Source: Reyranella sp. (GTDB lineage Bacteria > Pseudomonadota > Alphaproteobacteria > Reyranellales > Reyranellaceae). From it: 52,625 bases of DNA. The position numbers and the translations under genes were made by a program. The stretch is from NCBI GenBank assembly GCA_019745575.1, contig JAIETA010000149.1, positions 1-52,625 on the forward strand. The letters run 5' to 3'. Shown piece by piece: positions 1 to 7,448 of the stretch; the stretch's first letter is position 1, and every line of letters starts with the position of its first letter. The notes beneath the pieces were generated by a model. It was given only the letters and a program-made list of their open reading frames with translations, did not search any database and was not told where the DNA came from.

Positions 1-80
1 AAACCTCATGGGTTCACTCCCTGGCAGTGTTCACCATGTCTCCGAACACCTGTTACCCATCTCCCCGGTCCATACACAAA
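1..80. mobile_element. Possible end of an insertion sequence (partial)
   Basis: The first 80 bases contain two related 17-base words, TGTTCACCATGTCTCCG at 28-44 and TGTTACCCATCTCCCCG at 51-67, spaced 23 bases apart. Subterminal repeats of this style are common at ends of transposable elements, and the wording looks familiar from alphaproteobacterial IS flanks. No transposase is visible because the window starts here. Identification is recall-based and weak; it could also be an ordinary intergenic repeat. Confidence 0.3.
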
Positions 81-86
81 GCTGGG

Positions 87-111
87 GAGGTGTCGCGAAG
101 CGACGGAGGGG
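87..111. repeat. Dispersed REP-like repeat, copy 1
   Basis: A 25-base word with the palindromic core GTCGCGAAGCGAC occurs here and again, identically, at 40934-40958. Both copies sit between genes. This looks like a genome-wide dispersed intergenic palindrome (REP type), not a pair of attachment sites, since the second copy abuts an unrelated core gene about 41 kb away. Confidence 0.6.
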
Positions 112-146
112 GTCGGGAGTCTCCGACCGAACGACCGCACCACCAG

Positions 147-177
147 CCGGCGGGGGAAACCCCGCCGGTTTTCTTTT
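147..177 (+). terminator. Hairpin with T-rich tail upstream of the toxin-like gene
   Basis: CCGGCGGGG at 147-155 pairs with CCCCGCCGG at 160-168 around a GAAA loop and is followed by a T-rich run. This is a strong Rho-independent terminator shape and would insulate the downstream gene from upstream transcription. A near-identical hairpin recurs at 2817-2845, on the other side of the toxin/immunity pair. Confidence 0.7.
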
Positions 178-198
178 GTCTGAAAGGAAACCCCCAAC

Positions 199-2301
199 AT
201 GGCAGCAACGATCTATCCGACCGTGCCCGTGGCGCAGCCGGAGGCGGAGCCTTGGCCAACCGACGAGCACTCGATCCGCGTCGACGAGATGTTCGCCCGC
301 CAGCTCGACACCGAGTTTTCGGCGGGCGTGCGCACCCTCCTGCACCATCCCGAGACCGGCCTCTCCGCCCTGAAGGGCGAGGCGGCATTGGAAGCCATCG
401 CCGGCGCGCTGCCGGCGCTCAACGATCTCAAGGAGCGCACGCTCGCCCAGGCCATCGGCCCGCGCCAGCGCAGCATCCTCGAACCGATGATCGACACGCG
501 CCTCGACTGGGCCACGGGCACCATCGGCCAGTTGGCGCATCGCGCGACCGTGGAGGTCGACGATGCGAGCGTCGCCGAGCGTCTCGCCGGTCTCGGCCAG
601 GATGCGTCGTCGTCGTGGCGCGACCGCGGCCATCTGCGCAAGCTCGGCCGGACCGCGGTGCAAGAGTTGCGGTACCAGGGCGAGCGCCGCGGCTGGGAGG
701 CGGCCGAGACCGACGCCAAAGTCCGCGCCGGCCTCTCCGATCTCTACGCCGACGCGGTCGAAGCGGCGATCGGCCAGGACGATCTCGACGGCGCGGCGGC
801 GCTCTACGACCACGCCCGTCCGGTCCTCGATCCCGAGCGTCAGGCCGCGATCGACCAGCGTTTTGAGAAGGCCCGCGAGGTCGCCGTCTATCGCGACATC
901 GATCGCGACCTGTCGGGCCTCCCGCTCGATCCCGCCGCACCGCCGAGCCTCGACACCTTCGAGAAGCGGGCGGCCGACCTCATTCCCGAGGATGCGACCG
1001 ACGACGTGCGTGGCCGCATCTCTGAAGTCGCCGCGCACGCCCACCGCCATGCCGAGCGGCAGTGGCACAAGCAGCAAGCCGACGCCGGCCTCGCCGTCCT
1101 CGACTGGTTCCGGAAGAACCCCGAGGCGTCGTTCCTGGCGATCCCGATGGAGGTGCGCGACTGGCTGGCCCCGGACCAGTGGCAGGGCGTCGAAAACCTC
1201 TACATCGAAGGCCGCCTCAGGACCGACCGCGACCTGTTCGAGCGGCTCGACCGGCAGATGGTCCACGAGCCAGAAGCCTTCGCCGCCCTCGATCTCGACC
1301 GGCACCGCCTGTCGCTGGGCGACGCGGACCACACCCGCTTCGCCGCCGCCCAGAAGGCCATCGCCGAGGGGAGGATCGATCCCGATCTTGCCCGCTACGA
1401 CCGGCTGAGACTCGGCATCGACCGGGCGCTCGAGGCCCGGGGCATCGATCTCGACGGTCCTGTCGCGATAAAAGTCCGCGCCGACGCGCGCGACCAACTG
1501 AAGAGCTTCGAGGTCATCGAAGGCCGCGCGCCCAACGGCGAAGATATCGACAGGATCGTGGCCGAAGAGACTGAACGCATCCGGCCCGATGTCCCGTCCG
1601 TTCCGACCGTGGAGCCGGAGGCGCAACCGGACACGCCGCAAGGTCTCCCATCGACCGACGAGGCGATCTTCGACGACGCCGATGAAGGCCCGCCCGGCGA
1701 CCATGCCGGCGATCCCAATATCGTGCAGGCCAACAGTGGCAACACACCGTCGCGTCGGGTCACGGGACGGCGCGAACCAACGGCCACTGAGGAAACGCGC
1801 CAAAGCATCTACAATGTTCACCGCGAAGCTCTGCAGCGACTGGAGCCCAACAATCCCGCGCTGACCACGCTCTCTGTGCCTGGCTGGGTGCCTGATCGTG
1901 AAGCAACTTTGCGGCTTCGGCAGGAATTGCTGGAGGCGCGTGCAAGGGCGGCTGGCGGGCCGCTGCCCTCGCCCGTTGGACCGGGAGCGGCGAGTGGCAG
2001 TGGGCAACTGCCGGGCGGCGGTCAGCTGGAGAGGCCTTTGGGCATTCCCAGGGACTGGCAGGTGATTCTGTCGCGGAAGGGTGGAGGCGTAACCTATGTC
2101 AATCCCAACAACATTAATGACCAAGTCAGAGTGATGCCTGGTGATCCAATTAGTCCCTATCCCAATAGTCAGCGGCCGTATGTCGTTGATCAGAACTGGG
2201 GCGCATACGTAAATCGGGATGGAAGACCCGTCGGGGGAACAAATCCGAAGCGCCATCCGGACGCCCATATTCCCTACGACATTTACTTCTTCTGGAGATG
2301 A
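199..2301 (+). CDS. Phage-like structural protein with C-terminal polymorphic-toxin-like domain
   Basis: A 700-residue protein; the ATG is preceded by AAAGGA at 183-188. Residues 1 to about 450 are charged and helical (Ala, Arg, Glu and Asp rich) and resemble long internal or ejection proteins of alphaproteobacterial prophages. Residues ~500-610 form a low-complexity linker rich in Pro, Gly, Thr and Gln. The last 89 residues (612-700) switch to a compact domain containing SRKGGG, YVNPNN, VRVMPGDP, PYPNSQRPYV and HPDAHIPY. This recalls the C-terminal nuclease-type domains of polymorphic toxins (type 17-like), though that assignment is from memory. AT-richer codons begin near 2080, coinciding with the domain switch. 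The gene 3 bp downstream fits an immunity protein. The phage-like N-terminus is inference; the modular C-terminus is visible. Confidence 0.6.
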   Translation: MAATIYPTVPVAQPEAEPWPTDEHSIRVDEMFARQLDTEFSAGVRTLLHHPETGLSALKGEAALEAIAGALPALNDLKERTLAQAIGPRQRSILEPMIDTRLDWATGTIGQLAHRATVEVDDASVAERLAGLGQDASSSWRDRGHLRKLGRTAVQELRYQGERRGWEAAETDAKVRAGLSDLYADAVEAAIGQDDLDGAAALYDHARPVLDPERQAAIDQRFEKAREVAVYRDIDRDLSGLPLDPAAPPSLDTFEKRAADLIPEDATDDVRGRISEVAAHAHRHAERQWHKQQADAGLAVLDWFRKNPEASFLAIPMEVRDWLAPDQWQGVENLYIEGRLRTDRDLFERLDRQMVHEPEAFAALDLDRHRLSLGDADHTRFAAAQKAIAEGRIDPDLARYDRLRLGIDRALEARGIDLDGPVAIKVRADARDQLKSFEVIEGRAPNGEDIDRIVAEETERIRPDVPSVPTVEPEAQPDTPQGLPSTDEAIFDDADEGPPGDHAGDPNIVQANSGNTPSRRVTGRREPTATEETRQSIYNVHREALQRLEPNNPALTTLSVPGWVPDREATLRLRQELLEARARAAGGPLPSPVGPGAASGSGQLPGGGQLERPLGIPRDWQVILSRKGGGVTYVNPNNINDQVRVMPGDPISPYPNSQRPYVVDQNWGAYVNRDGRPVGGTNPKRHPDAHIPYDIYFFWR

Positions 2302-2304
2302 GAG

Positions 2305-2658
2305 ATGACGTTCATCAAAGAGATTTGGCTCAATGTTACGTGCAGCGTTCTCGATGCAATCGCCGATCGGGATGTCTTGCATGACGCCTGGTCCGGAAAA
2401 AGCAACTACCCGACCTCTCCCGAAGAAATTTACAATGAAGTGTTCAGCGATGCCTTCCTCGGCGAGTACGCGCGCCCTGAGCTCGGTCTCGACGAGGCGC
2501 AGAAAGCGGCTGGAAAGGCGTTCATCGACAGCATGGAGCACTTCGACAGTATCGGTGGCCCCGAATTGCCGTGGCAGGAAGTGATCGACCATCCCGATTG
2601 GGTGAAGGTGCGTGAAGCAGCGGCGAGGTTCCTCGCTCTGCTTCGGCCCACCACCTGA
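2305..2658 (+). CDS. Probable immunity protein for the adjacent toxin domain
   Basis: A 117-residue soluble, acidic protein with no signal peptide or membrane segment. Its ATG lies 3 bp after the stop of the toxin-like gene, and GAGATGAGAG just before it can serve as ribosome binding site. Size, acidity, spacing and the lower GC shared with the toxin tip fit a cognate immunity protein, which would bind and neutralise the C-terminal domain in the cytoplasm of the producing cell or lysogen. I do not recognise the family by sequence. The alternative is an unrelated small phage gene. The terminator at 2680-2746 follows closely, so the pair forms a closed transcription unit. Confidence 0.5.
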   Translation: MTFIKEIWLNVTCSVLDAIADRDVLHDAWSGKSNYPTSPEEIYNEVFSDAFLGEYARPELGLDEAQKAAGKAFIDSMEHFDSIGGPELPWQEVIDHPDWVKVREAAARFLALLRPTT

Positions 2659-2679
2659 CGGCAGCGCCGCCGGGTTCGT

Positions 2680-2746
2680 GCCCGCCCGGCCCTTTCCATC
2701 GAGGGGGCATCGCGCTTCGTTCCAAAGCGCTGAGGCGGGCTTTTTT
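2680..2746 (+). terminator. Branched Rho-independent terminator after the immunity gene
   Basis: GCCCGCC at 2680-2686 can pair with GGCGGGC at 2734-2740, directly followed by six T residues (2741-2746). An inner hairpin, GCGCTT (2712-2717) with AAGCGC (2725-2730), lies inside the long loop. Position right after the immunity gene and the T-run support termination of the toxin/immunity transcript. Confidence 0.55.
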
Positions 2747-2816
2747 ATGCCCGGACTCCGGGAGCAAGGCGAGCGAAGCATCCCTCATTGGAGGGCGAGG
2801 AAGACGAAACCACCAG

Positions 2817-2845
2817 CCGGCGGGGAAACCCCGCCGGTTTGTCTT
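2817..2845 (+). terminator. Second copy of the CCGGCGGGG hairpin
   Basis: CCGGCGGGG (2817-2825), AAA, CCCCGCCGG (2829-2837), then TTTGTCTT. The hairpin and its flank ACCACCAGCCGGCGGGG repeat the element at 147-177 almost exactly; only the loop differs by one base. The two copies bracket the toxin-like gene and its partner. Confidence 0.65.
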
Positions 2846-3072
2846 CAAGAGCTACGACAAGTATCCCGACGACAAGATGTTGAACGGCGAACAAGGCAAC
2901 GACGATGACGTTCGCATATTGCGGGGAGACAGAGCCAAAGCCGAGGCAATCAAGGACTTTAGAGTGAAGTGCGACACCGAAACTCTCCATGGCTTACCTT
3001 GCTTTCTGAGCGACGTGTCCCACTTCCTTTTCGACGGCGATCGTCCAAGTGGGACGTGTCCAGGGAGGAACC

Positions 3073-3291
3073 ATGCCGTTCGTAACTATCCGTTTTATCG
3101 AAGGTCGTTCGCAGCAGCAGAAGGATGAAATTTCGAAGCGTGTCAGCGCTGCGCTCAGCGAAGTGCTGGAGCTGCCGAAGAACGACATCTGGGTTGTGTT
3201 TGAAGATAGCGCGGCCAAGGACTGGTACGTCGGCGGCGTGACAGCCGCAGAGCTTCGAGAGAAAGGACTAATCGCGACAGGTAAACGTTAA
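3073..3291 (+). CDS. 4-oxalocrotonate tautomerase family protein
   Basis: A 72-residue protein beginning MPFVTIRFIEGR. Pro2, which becomes the N-terminal catalytic proline after methionine removal, fixes the start at 3073; GGGAGGA lies 4 bases upstream. Length and the pattern of strand, helix (QQQKDEISKRVSAALSEVL) and second strand (DIWVVFED) match small tautomerases, which interconvert enol and keto forms of unsaturated acids, usually as hexamers. The conserved arginine region seen in true catechol meta-cleavage enzymes is not obvious, so the substrate is unknown. Followed by 272 bases without a recognisable gene before the convergent LysR gene. Confidence 0.85.
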   Translation: MPFVTIRFIEGRSQQQKDEISKRVSAALSEVLELPKNDIWVVFEDSAAKDWYVGGVTAAELREKGLIATGKR

Positions 3292-3563
3292 GACTCGTTC
3301 AAGCCTCAGCCGTTCGATGCCGACGCGTATCGTAGAGGTATGAGTCGCAAGAATCCGGAACGACATGCGCTGACTGTCGAAAGCTTAGGCTGGGTAGTGG
3401 TACCCCAGCGTAGATGAAACTGATAACTACGTTTCCGCTGGAGCGCTGTGATTCCGCATCCGATGGTGGCCCGCACGATCCAATGCTGCGACGGAATTGG
3501 AGATTGCGCTACCTCGGGCAAGACGCGGGGTGGACCGCCTGCGCTGGTCCCGACGCTGCTCGG

Positions 3564-4490
3564 TCATCCTTCCGCTGAAAACCGCCGCGCCAAGTTTTGT
3601 TCGCGGAACGCGGCGGTCACATGGTCGACGAAGGCGCGGGTTTTGGCGGGCAGCAATTTCTGGCCAGTGAAGTAGAGGGATATGGCGCCAAGGTCAGCGT
3701 GCCAACCTGGCAACAGGCGTTGCAACGCCCCGCTTTCCAGGTGCCGCTCCACAAATGGTACGGCGATCATTGCCACTCCCAAGCCCATCAAGGCCGCACG
3801 GCATATCGCCTCGGGATCGTTGGCCACCATGCGCACTTTGTGTTCCAGCGTCGTTTCGGCACCTTTGCGGTTACGCATTCTCCAGACGCGCACGCGACCG
3901 GTGTGAGCCGAGCGCATGGAGATCCCGTCGAGCATAGCCAGCTCATCAGGTTGCCGCGGCGGTCGGCGGCCTCGCAAGTATTCCGGCGAGGCCACTGCGA
4001 CGACGTGCAGCGGCGCCAATCGCCGGGCGACCATGCCAGACGCCAGTTCCATGCCGCCGCCGATGGCGGCGTCGAAGCCCTCGCCGATCAAATCGACCTG
4101 GCGGTTCTCGAAGCTCCAGTCCAACTGAACATCGGGGTAGCGCTCCATGAAGGCCGGCAGCAACGGCAACACATGGTCCAGGCCGAAGGTCAAAGCCATG
4201 CTCACCTTCAGCACGCCGGCGGGCATGCCGGAGTGCGTCGTCACGTTGGCAATGGCCGACTGGATAGACTCCACGCCGTCGGTGACCGACGCCAGGAAAC
4301 GCTCGCCGTCCTCGGTTAGGGTCAGGCTGCGGCTGCTGCGCTGAAACAAGCGAACGCCCAGGTTGCGTTCCAGCATGGCCACGTTGCGGCTGACTGCGGC
4401 AGGCGTCACGCCCAGCCACCGCGCCGCTGCGGAAAAGCTGCCACGCTCCGCGCTACGGATGAAGGATTCCAGATTGGCCAGCGTCTCCAT
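3564..4490 (-). CDS. LysR family transcriptional regulator
   Basis: A 308-residue protein with an N-terminal winged helix-turn-helix (residues ~1-60, with AAVSRNVAMLERNLGVRLF) and a substrate-binding effector domain from about residue 90. It is close in style to the DsdC/AaeR-like subgroup that ends without extra domains. It is divergently placed from the NTF2-like/isochorismatase/binding-protein cluster, with only 43 bases between the two starts, so it most likely controls that cluster and itself from the shared intergenic region. The inducer is unknown; it may be the compound bound or hydrolysed by the neighbouring proteins. Confidence 0.93.
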   Translation of the reverse strand: METLANLESFIRSAERGSFSAAARWLGVTPAAVSRNVAMLERNLGVRLFQRSSRSLTLTEDGERFLASVTDGVESIQSAIANVTTHSGMPAGVLKVSMALTFGLDHVLPLLPAFMERYPDVQLDWSFENRQVDLIGEGFDAAIGGGMELASGMVARRLAPLHVVAVASPEYLRGRRPPRQPDELAMLDGISMRSAHTGRVRVWRMRNRKGAETTLEHKVRMVANDPEAICRAALMGLGVAMIAVPFVERHLESGALQRLLPGWHADLGAISLYFTGQKLLPAKTRAFVDHVTAAFREQNLARRFSAEG

Positions 4491-4533
4491 GCGGCAATCT
4501 TAAACGAATAGTTGAAGTTGGTTCCAGCCATCT

Positions 4534-4992
4534 ATGACTAATTTGAACCGATCTGATGTGCCTTTATCTCCGCGAAGGCACCCAACCCCATGCGAGGCCA
4601 CTGCATTGTCCGACTCACCGGAAGCTTCCATCGATTACGAGCGCCTCATGCAGGCGAACCTCGCGCGGGTGTTCGGCGAGCGCGACGCCCAGCGGCGATC
4701 CGCGGCGATCCGCGAACTCTATGCCGAAGACGCCGCGCTCTATGAACCGCATGCCTCGGCGACGGGCCATGCTGCCATCAATCAGGCGGTGGGTGCGCTC
4801 TTGTCGAGCCTGCCGCCAGACTTCGCCTTCACTGCGATTGGCCCCGCCGTTGGTCACCACGGCGTCGGGCGGCTGCGCTGGCAGTCCGGTCCATCGAACG
4901 GTCCGGTCGCCGTGGCGGGAACCGATGTCGCTCGGATCGAAAGCGGCCGAATTCAAACTCTTCACGTCTTTCTCGACCCCACCGGCGCCTGA
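4534..4992 (+). CDS. NTF2-like/SnoaL-like small protein
   Basis: Up to 152 residues. The region after residue ~30 has the cone-shaped NTF2-like pattern: an N-terminal helix (MQANLARVFGERDAQRRSAA), the YAEDAALYEPH segment, and a final beta strand pair ending in LHVFLD. Such proteins are often hydrolases, isomerases or binding modules for small ligands. The first ~25 residues look poorly conserved, and the true start may lie further in (for example a TTG near 4606); the ATG at 4534 is taken as the first possible start. First gene of the cluster divergent from lysR, 31 bases before the isochorismatase-like gene. Confidence 0.7.
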   Translation: MTNLNRSDVPLSPRRHPTPCEATALSDSPEASIDYERLMQANLARVFGERDAQRRSAAIRELYAEDAALYEPHASATGHAAINQAVGALLSSLPPDFAFTAIGPAVGHHGVGRLRWQSGPSNGPVAVAGTDVARIESGRIQTLHVFLDPTGA

Positions 4993-5023
4993 GCCGCCAT
5001 CAGCACGTCCCAAGGAGTTTCCC

Positions 5024-5671
5024 ATGCCCAAGACCGGCCTCGACGCCCTGCTTCGCCCGAAAGACAGCTTCCTCGTGCTGATCGACCATCAGCCCTATCA
5101 GTTCGCCAACTTGCACAGCCATGAGCCGACGATGATCGTCAACAACGTCATCGGCCTCGCCAAGACGGCGAAGGTCTTCAACGTGCCGACGATCCTGACC
5201 ACGGTGACCGAGGAGCGTGGCGGTTACATCATCAAGGGTCTGCAGGACGTGTTCCCGGACCAGAAGCCGATCGACCGCACCTTCATCAACACATGGGAAG
5301 ACCCGAAGGTTACCGACATCGTGAAGAAGAGCGGGCGCAAGCAGCTCGTGCTGGCCGCGCTTTGGACCGAGATCTGCCTCGCCATGCCGGCGATTCAGGC
5401 GCTCGCCGAGGGATATGACGTCTTCATCGTCACCGATGCTTCAGGGGGCGTCTCGCTGGAAGCGCATGACATGGCCGTGCGCCGCATGGTCGCCGCCGGT
5501 GCGGTGCCGATCACCTGGTTGGCCGTGCTGGGCGAATGGCAGCGTGACTGGGCGCGCGAGAAGACGGCCGCGGCAGTCGCGGGCGTCACGCTCGAACATG
5601 GCGGCGCCAGCGGCGTCGCTTTGGCCTGGGAACTGCAGCTTCTTGCCAACCATGCCAAAGCGGGCGCTTGA
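5024..5671 (+). CDS. Isochorismatase-fold cysteine hydrolase, YcaC-like
   Basis: A 215-residue protein starting at ATG 5024 with AAGGAG at 5012-5017. It has the cysteine hydrolase core: VLIDHQ with Asp21 as catalytic acid, and TEIC with Cys118 as nucleophile. The following FIVTDASGG and WLAVLGEWQRDW blocks match YcaC-type proteins, whose natural substrate remains unclear but which belong to a family of amidases and nicotinamidase-like enzymes. The next gene starts within or just after its stop codon, so the two are co-translated. Together with the ligand-binding protein this suggests handling of an amide or related nitrogen compound, which is inference. Confidence 0.85.
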   Translation: MPKTGLDALLRPKDSFLVLIDHQPYQFANLHSHEPTMIVNNVIGLAKTAKVFNVPTILTTVTEERGGYIIKGLQDVFPDQKPIDRTFINTWEDPKVTDIVKKSGRKQLVLAALWTEICLAMPAIQALAEGYDVFIVTDASGGVSLEAHDMAVRRMVAAGAVPITWLAVLGEWQRDWAREKTAAAVAGVTLEHGGASGVALAWELQLLANHAKAGA

Positions 5672-5673
5672 CC

Positions 5674-6867
5674 ATGCGCACCGCGCCCGCGCCTGTCCGT
5701 ATCGGGTACTGTCTGTCGCTGACCGGTCCGCTGGCGGGCAACAGCCGGTCAGCTCAGCTCGCCCATGACATCTGGCGGGAAGATGTCAACAGCCGCGGCG
5801 GACTGCTTGGGCGGCCTGTCGAGCTTGTCTGCCATGATGATCGTGGGGACGCTTCACTCGTTCCCAGCATCTACAAGCGGCTGATGGACGAGGATAAGGT
5901 CGATCTCGTTATCGGCGGTTATGGCACCAACACCATACTGCCGGCCATGCCGTTGATCATGGAACGGCATCGCTTCTTCGTCGGGTTGATGGGTCTGGGC
6001 GTCAACAACCCGCTCGCCTATCCGAACTACTTCGCCATGATTCCCACTGGTCCTGATCCGAACGCCGCGCTCACCGAAGGATTCTTTGCGCTCGCCGCTG
6101 AACAAACGCCGCGGCCCGAGACCGTAGCGCTCGTGTCGGCGGACGCCGAATTCTCGCGCAATCCCATTCTCGGCGCCAAGGCCAACGCCGAGAGCTACGG
6201 CTTCCGGATCGTCCACGAGGCCAGCTATCCGCTGACGACCGAGGATTTCACACCGATCATCGATGCGGTCGCCAAAAGCAACTGCGACCTGCTGTTTCTC
6301 TGCTCCTATCTCAATGACTCCGTCGGCCTCGTTCGCGCGATTCATGCGCACCCCTATCGCCCGAAGATGGTCGGCGCCGGCATGATCGGTCCGCAGAATA
6401 CGGCGGTGAGAACCACGCTCGGCCCGCTGCTCAACGGCTTCGTGAACTACGAATATTGGGTCCCGGTCCCCAAGATGATGTTCCCCGGCGTTCAGGAATT
6501 TCTGAGCACCTACCGGGCGCGCGCTGGCGATGCCGACGCTGACCTCCTGGGACACTACATGGCGCCGCTGGCCTATGCCCAGATGCAGGTGGTCGCTCAA
6601 GCTGTAGAAGCGACCGGCGGCTTCGAGGACGGCAGCCTCTCGGCCCACGCAAGAGGCGCGACCTTTGAGACGGTCATGGGTGCCGTCCGCTTCGGGGCAA
6701 AGGGCGAATGGCAGGAGACCCGGGTGCTGCAGGTCCAGTTCCGGGGAATCACCGGCAATGAGGTCGACCAGTTCCGCGACGGATCGCGGCAAATCGTGGT
6801 GTCACCTCCGGGCTTCACCTCCGGAGCGTTGCGCTTTCCTTATGCGGAGGCGCTTTCGGCCGGGTGA
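5674..6867 (+). CDS. Type I periplasmic-binding-fold protein (Peripla_BP_6), no signal peptide seen
   Basis: A 397-residue protein from ATG 5674; TTG at 5668 would overlap the previous stop by 4 bases. It opens directly with the first strand, VRIGYCLSLTGPLAGN, followed by NSRGGLLGRPVELVCHDD, typical of branched-chain amino acid and amide binding proteins (LivJ/UrtA/AmiC group). No hydrophobic leader precedes this, so it is probably cytoplasmic unless the true start lies elsewhere; the upstream frame overlaps the hydrolase gene, which leaves no room for a leader. No ABC transporter permease or ATPase gene is adjacent. A cytoplasmic sensor role like that of AmiC in amidase operons is an attractive alternative to transport. 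Confidence 0.82.
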   Translation: MRTAPAPVRIGYCLSLTGPLAGNSRSAQLAHDIWREDVNSRGGLLGRPVELVCHDDRGDASLVPSIYKRLMDEDKVDLVIGGYGTNTILPAMPLIMERHRFFVGLMGLGVNNPLAYPNYFAMIPTGPDPNAALTEGFFALAAEQTPRPETVALVSADAEFSRNPILGAKANAESYGFRIVHEASYPLTTEDFTPIIDAVAKSNCDLLFLCSYLNDSVGLVRAIHAHPYRPKMVGAGMIGPQNTAVRTTLGPLLNGFVNYEYWVPVPKMMFPGVQEFLSTYRARAGDADADLLGHYMAPLAYAQMQVVAQAVEATGGFEDGSLSAHARGATFETVMGAVRFGAKGEWQETRVLQVQFRGITGNEVDQFRDGSRQIVVSPPGFTSGALRFPYAEALSAG

Positions 6868-7448
6868 AGAGCGATTCTCGAGCGCGCTCTGAGGTCTGCC
6901 GAAGGACGATGCGTCGATGTGAACGCCGAACATCGCCCAGCTTACGACAACGAATTTCGCCCACAGTAACCTGGCGAAGCGGATCGCAGGAAATCGTGAA
7001 CTCGGTGGAATCTGGCGCCCCGAGACGGATTCGAACCGCCGCCCCGTCATTGCGCATGATGCAGTGAGGGTCATGCCTGGAGATTCCAATATCCCCATCG
7101 ACAGCGGTCTTCCCGTCCCCGGGGTCTTCGGCTAGACATCGGCCGCAAGCACAAAACGGTCGAGTTCCCTTGCCTACGTAAGCCCCGGTCTCGCAGTTCC
7201 ACCGACTCCACGCGACAACGCAACGCGCGTCGTCGTTTTCTTTGGCGTGGAAGTTCCTCAGGGTGGCGCCGAGACCGGTTTGGCATGGCTCTTCCGTGCC
7301 GGCTCCTCCAGCCGCCACTCCGTCGTTTTCAGTTGCCGACCCTGCCACGCCGCGTCCCCGTGGGTCTCGTCCGAACGGGCTTCGTTCGAGGGGGCCTCGT
7401 CCCATGCCGCCGCCTTGCCGAGCTTCCCGATGGGAAGAGCAAGCCGGC
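6868..7448. other. Long intergenic region with a tRNA-like fragment
   Basis: This 581-base region lies at the junction between the accessory left part and the core genome. Apart from the tRNA 3'-end-like segment at 7013-7040 I find no supported gene. Open frames exist on both strands, but they have no ribosome binding sites, unusual composition (Arg and Cys rich) and no recognisable protein features. It may be the remains of a recombination junction. Confidence 0.5.
7013..7040 (-). other. tRNA 3'-end-like fragment (T-arm plus acceptor strand and CCA)
   Basis: Read on the minus strand, this gives GGCGG-TTCGAAT-CCGTC, a paired five-base T-stem with a canonical T-loop, then an acceptor-like strand ending in GCGCCA. 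No matching 5' acceptor (about GCCCCGA) is found at normal tRNA distance on either side, so it is not a whole tRNA. It is best read as a relic, possibly of an integrase attachment site. A chance match is possible. Confidence 0.4.

Larger units (their letters stand above)
2659..3072. other. Non-coding stretch between the toxin cassette and the tautomerase gene
   Basis: This 414-base stretch holds the two terminator-like hairpins described separately. An open frame runs through ~2838-3128 with hydrophilic, Asp/Lys-rich residues before its only ATG (2877), but it overlaps the better-supported tautomerase start and shows no ribosome binding site. It may be a gene remnant. I see no convincing complete gene here. 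Confidence 0.5.

Noticed and set aside
31-2781. A 916-codon open frame on the minus strand opposite the toxin-like gene
   Set aside because: GC-rich DNA gives long antisense frames. The plus-strand frame has a ribosome binding site, terminators, an adjoining partner gene and a coherent domain layout; the minus frame shows no recognisable motifs.
6868-7060. Permuted (two-piece) tmRNA
   Set aside because: A T-arm with CCA is present on the minus strand, but no matching 5' acceptor or plausible proteolysis tag (ending in -AA) follows within the expected distance.
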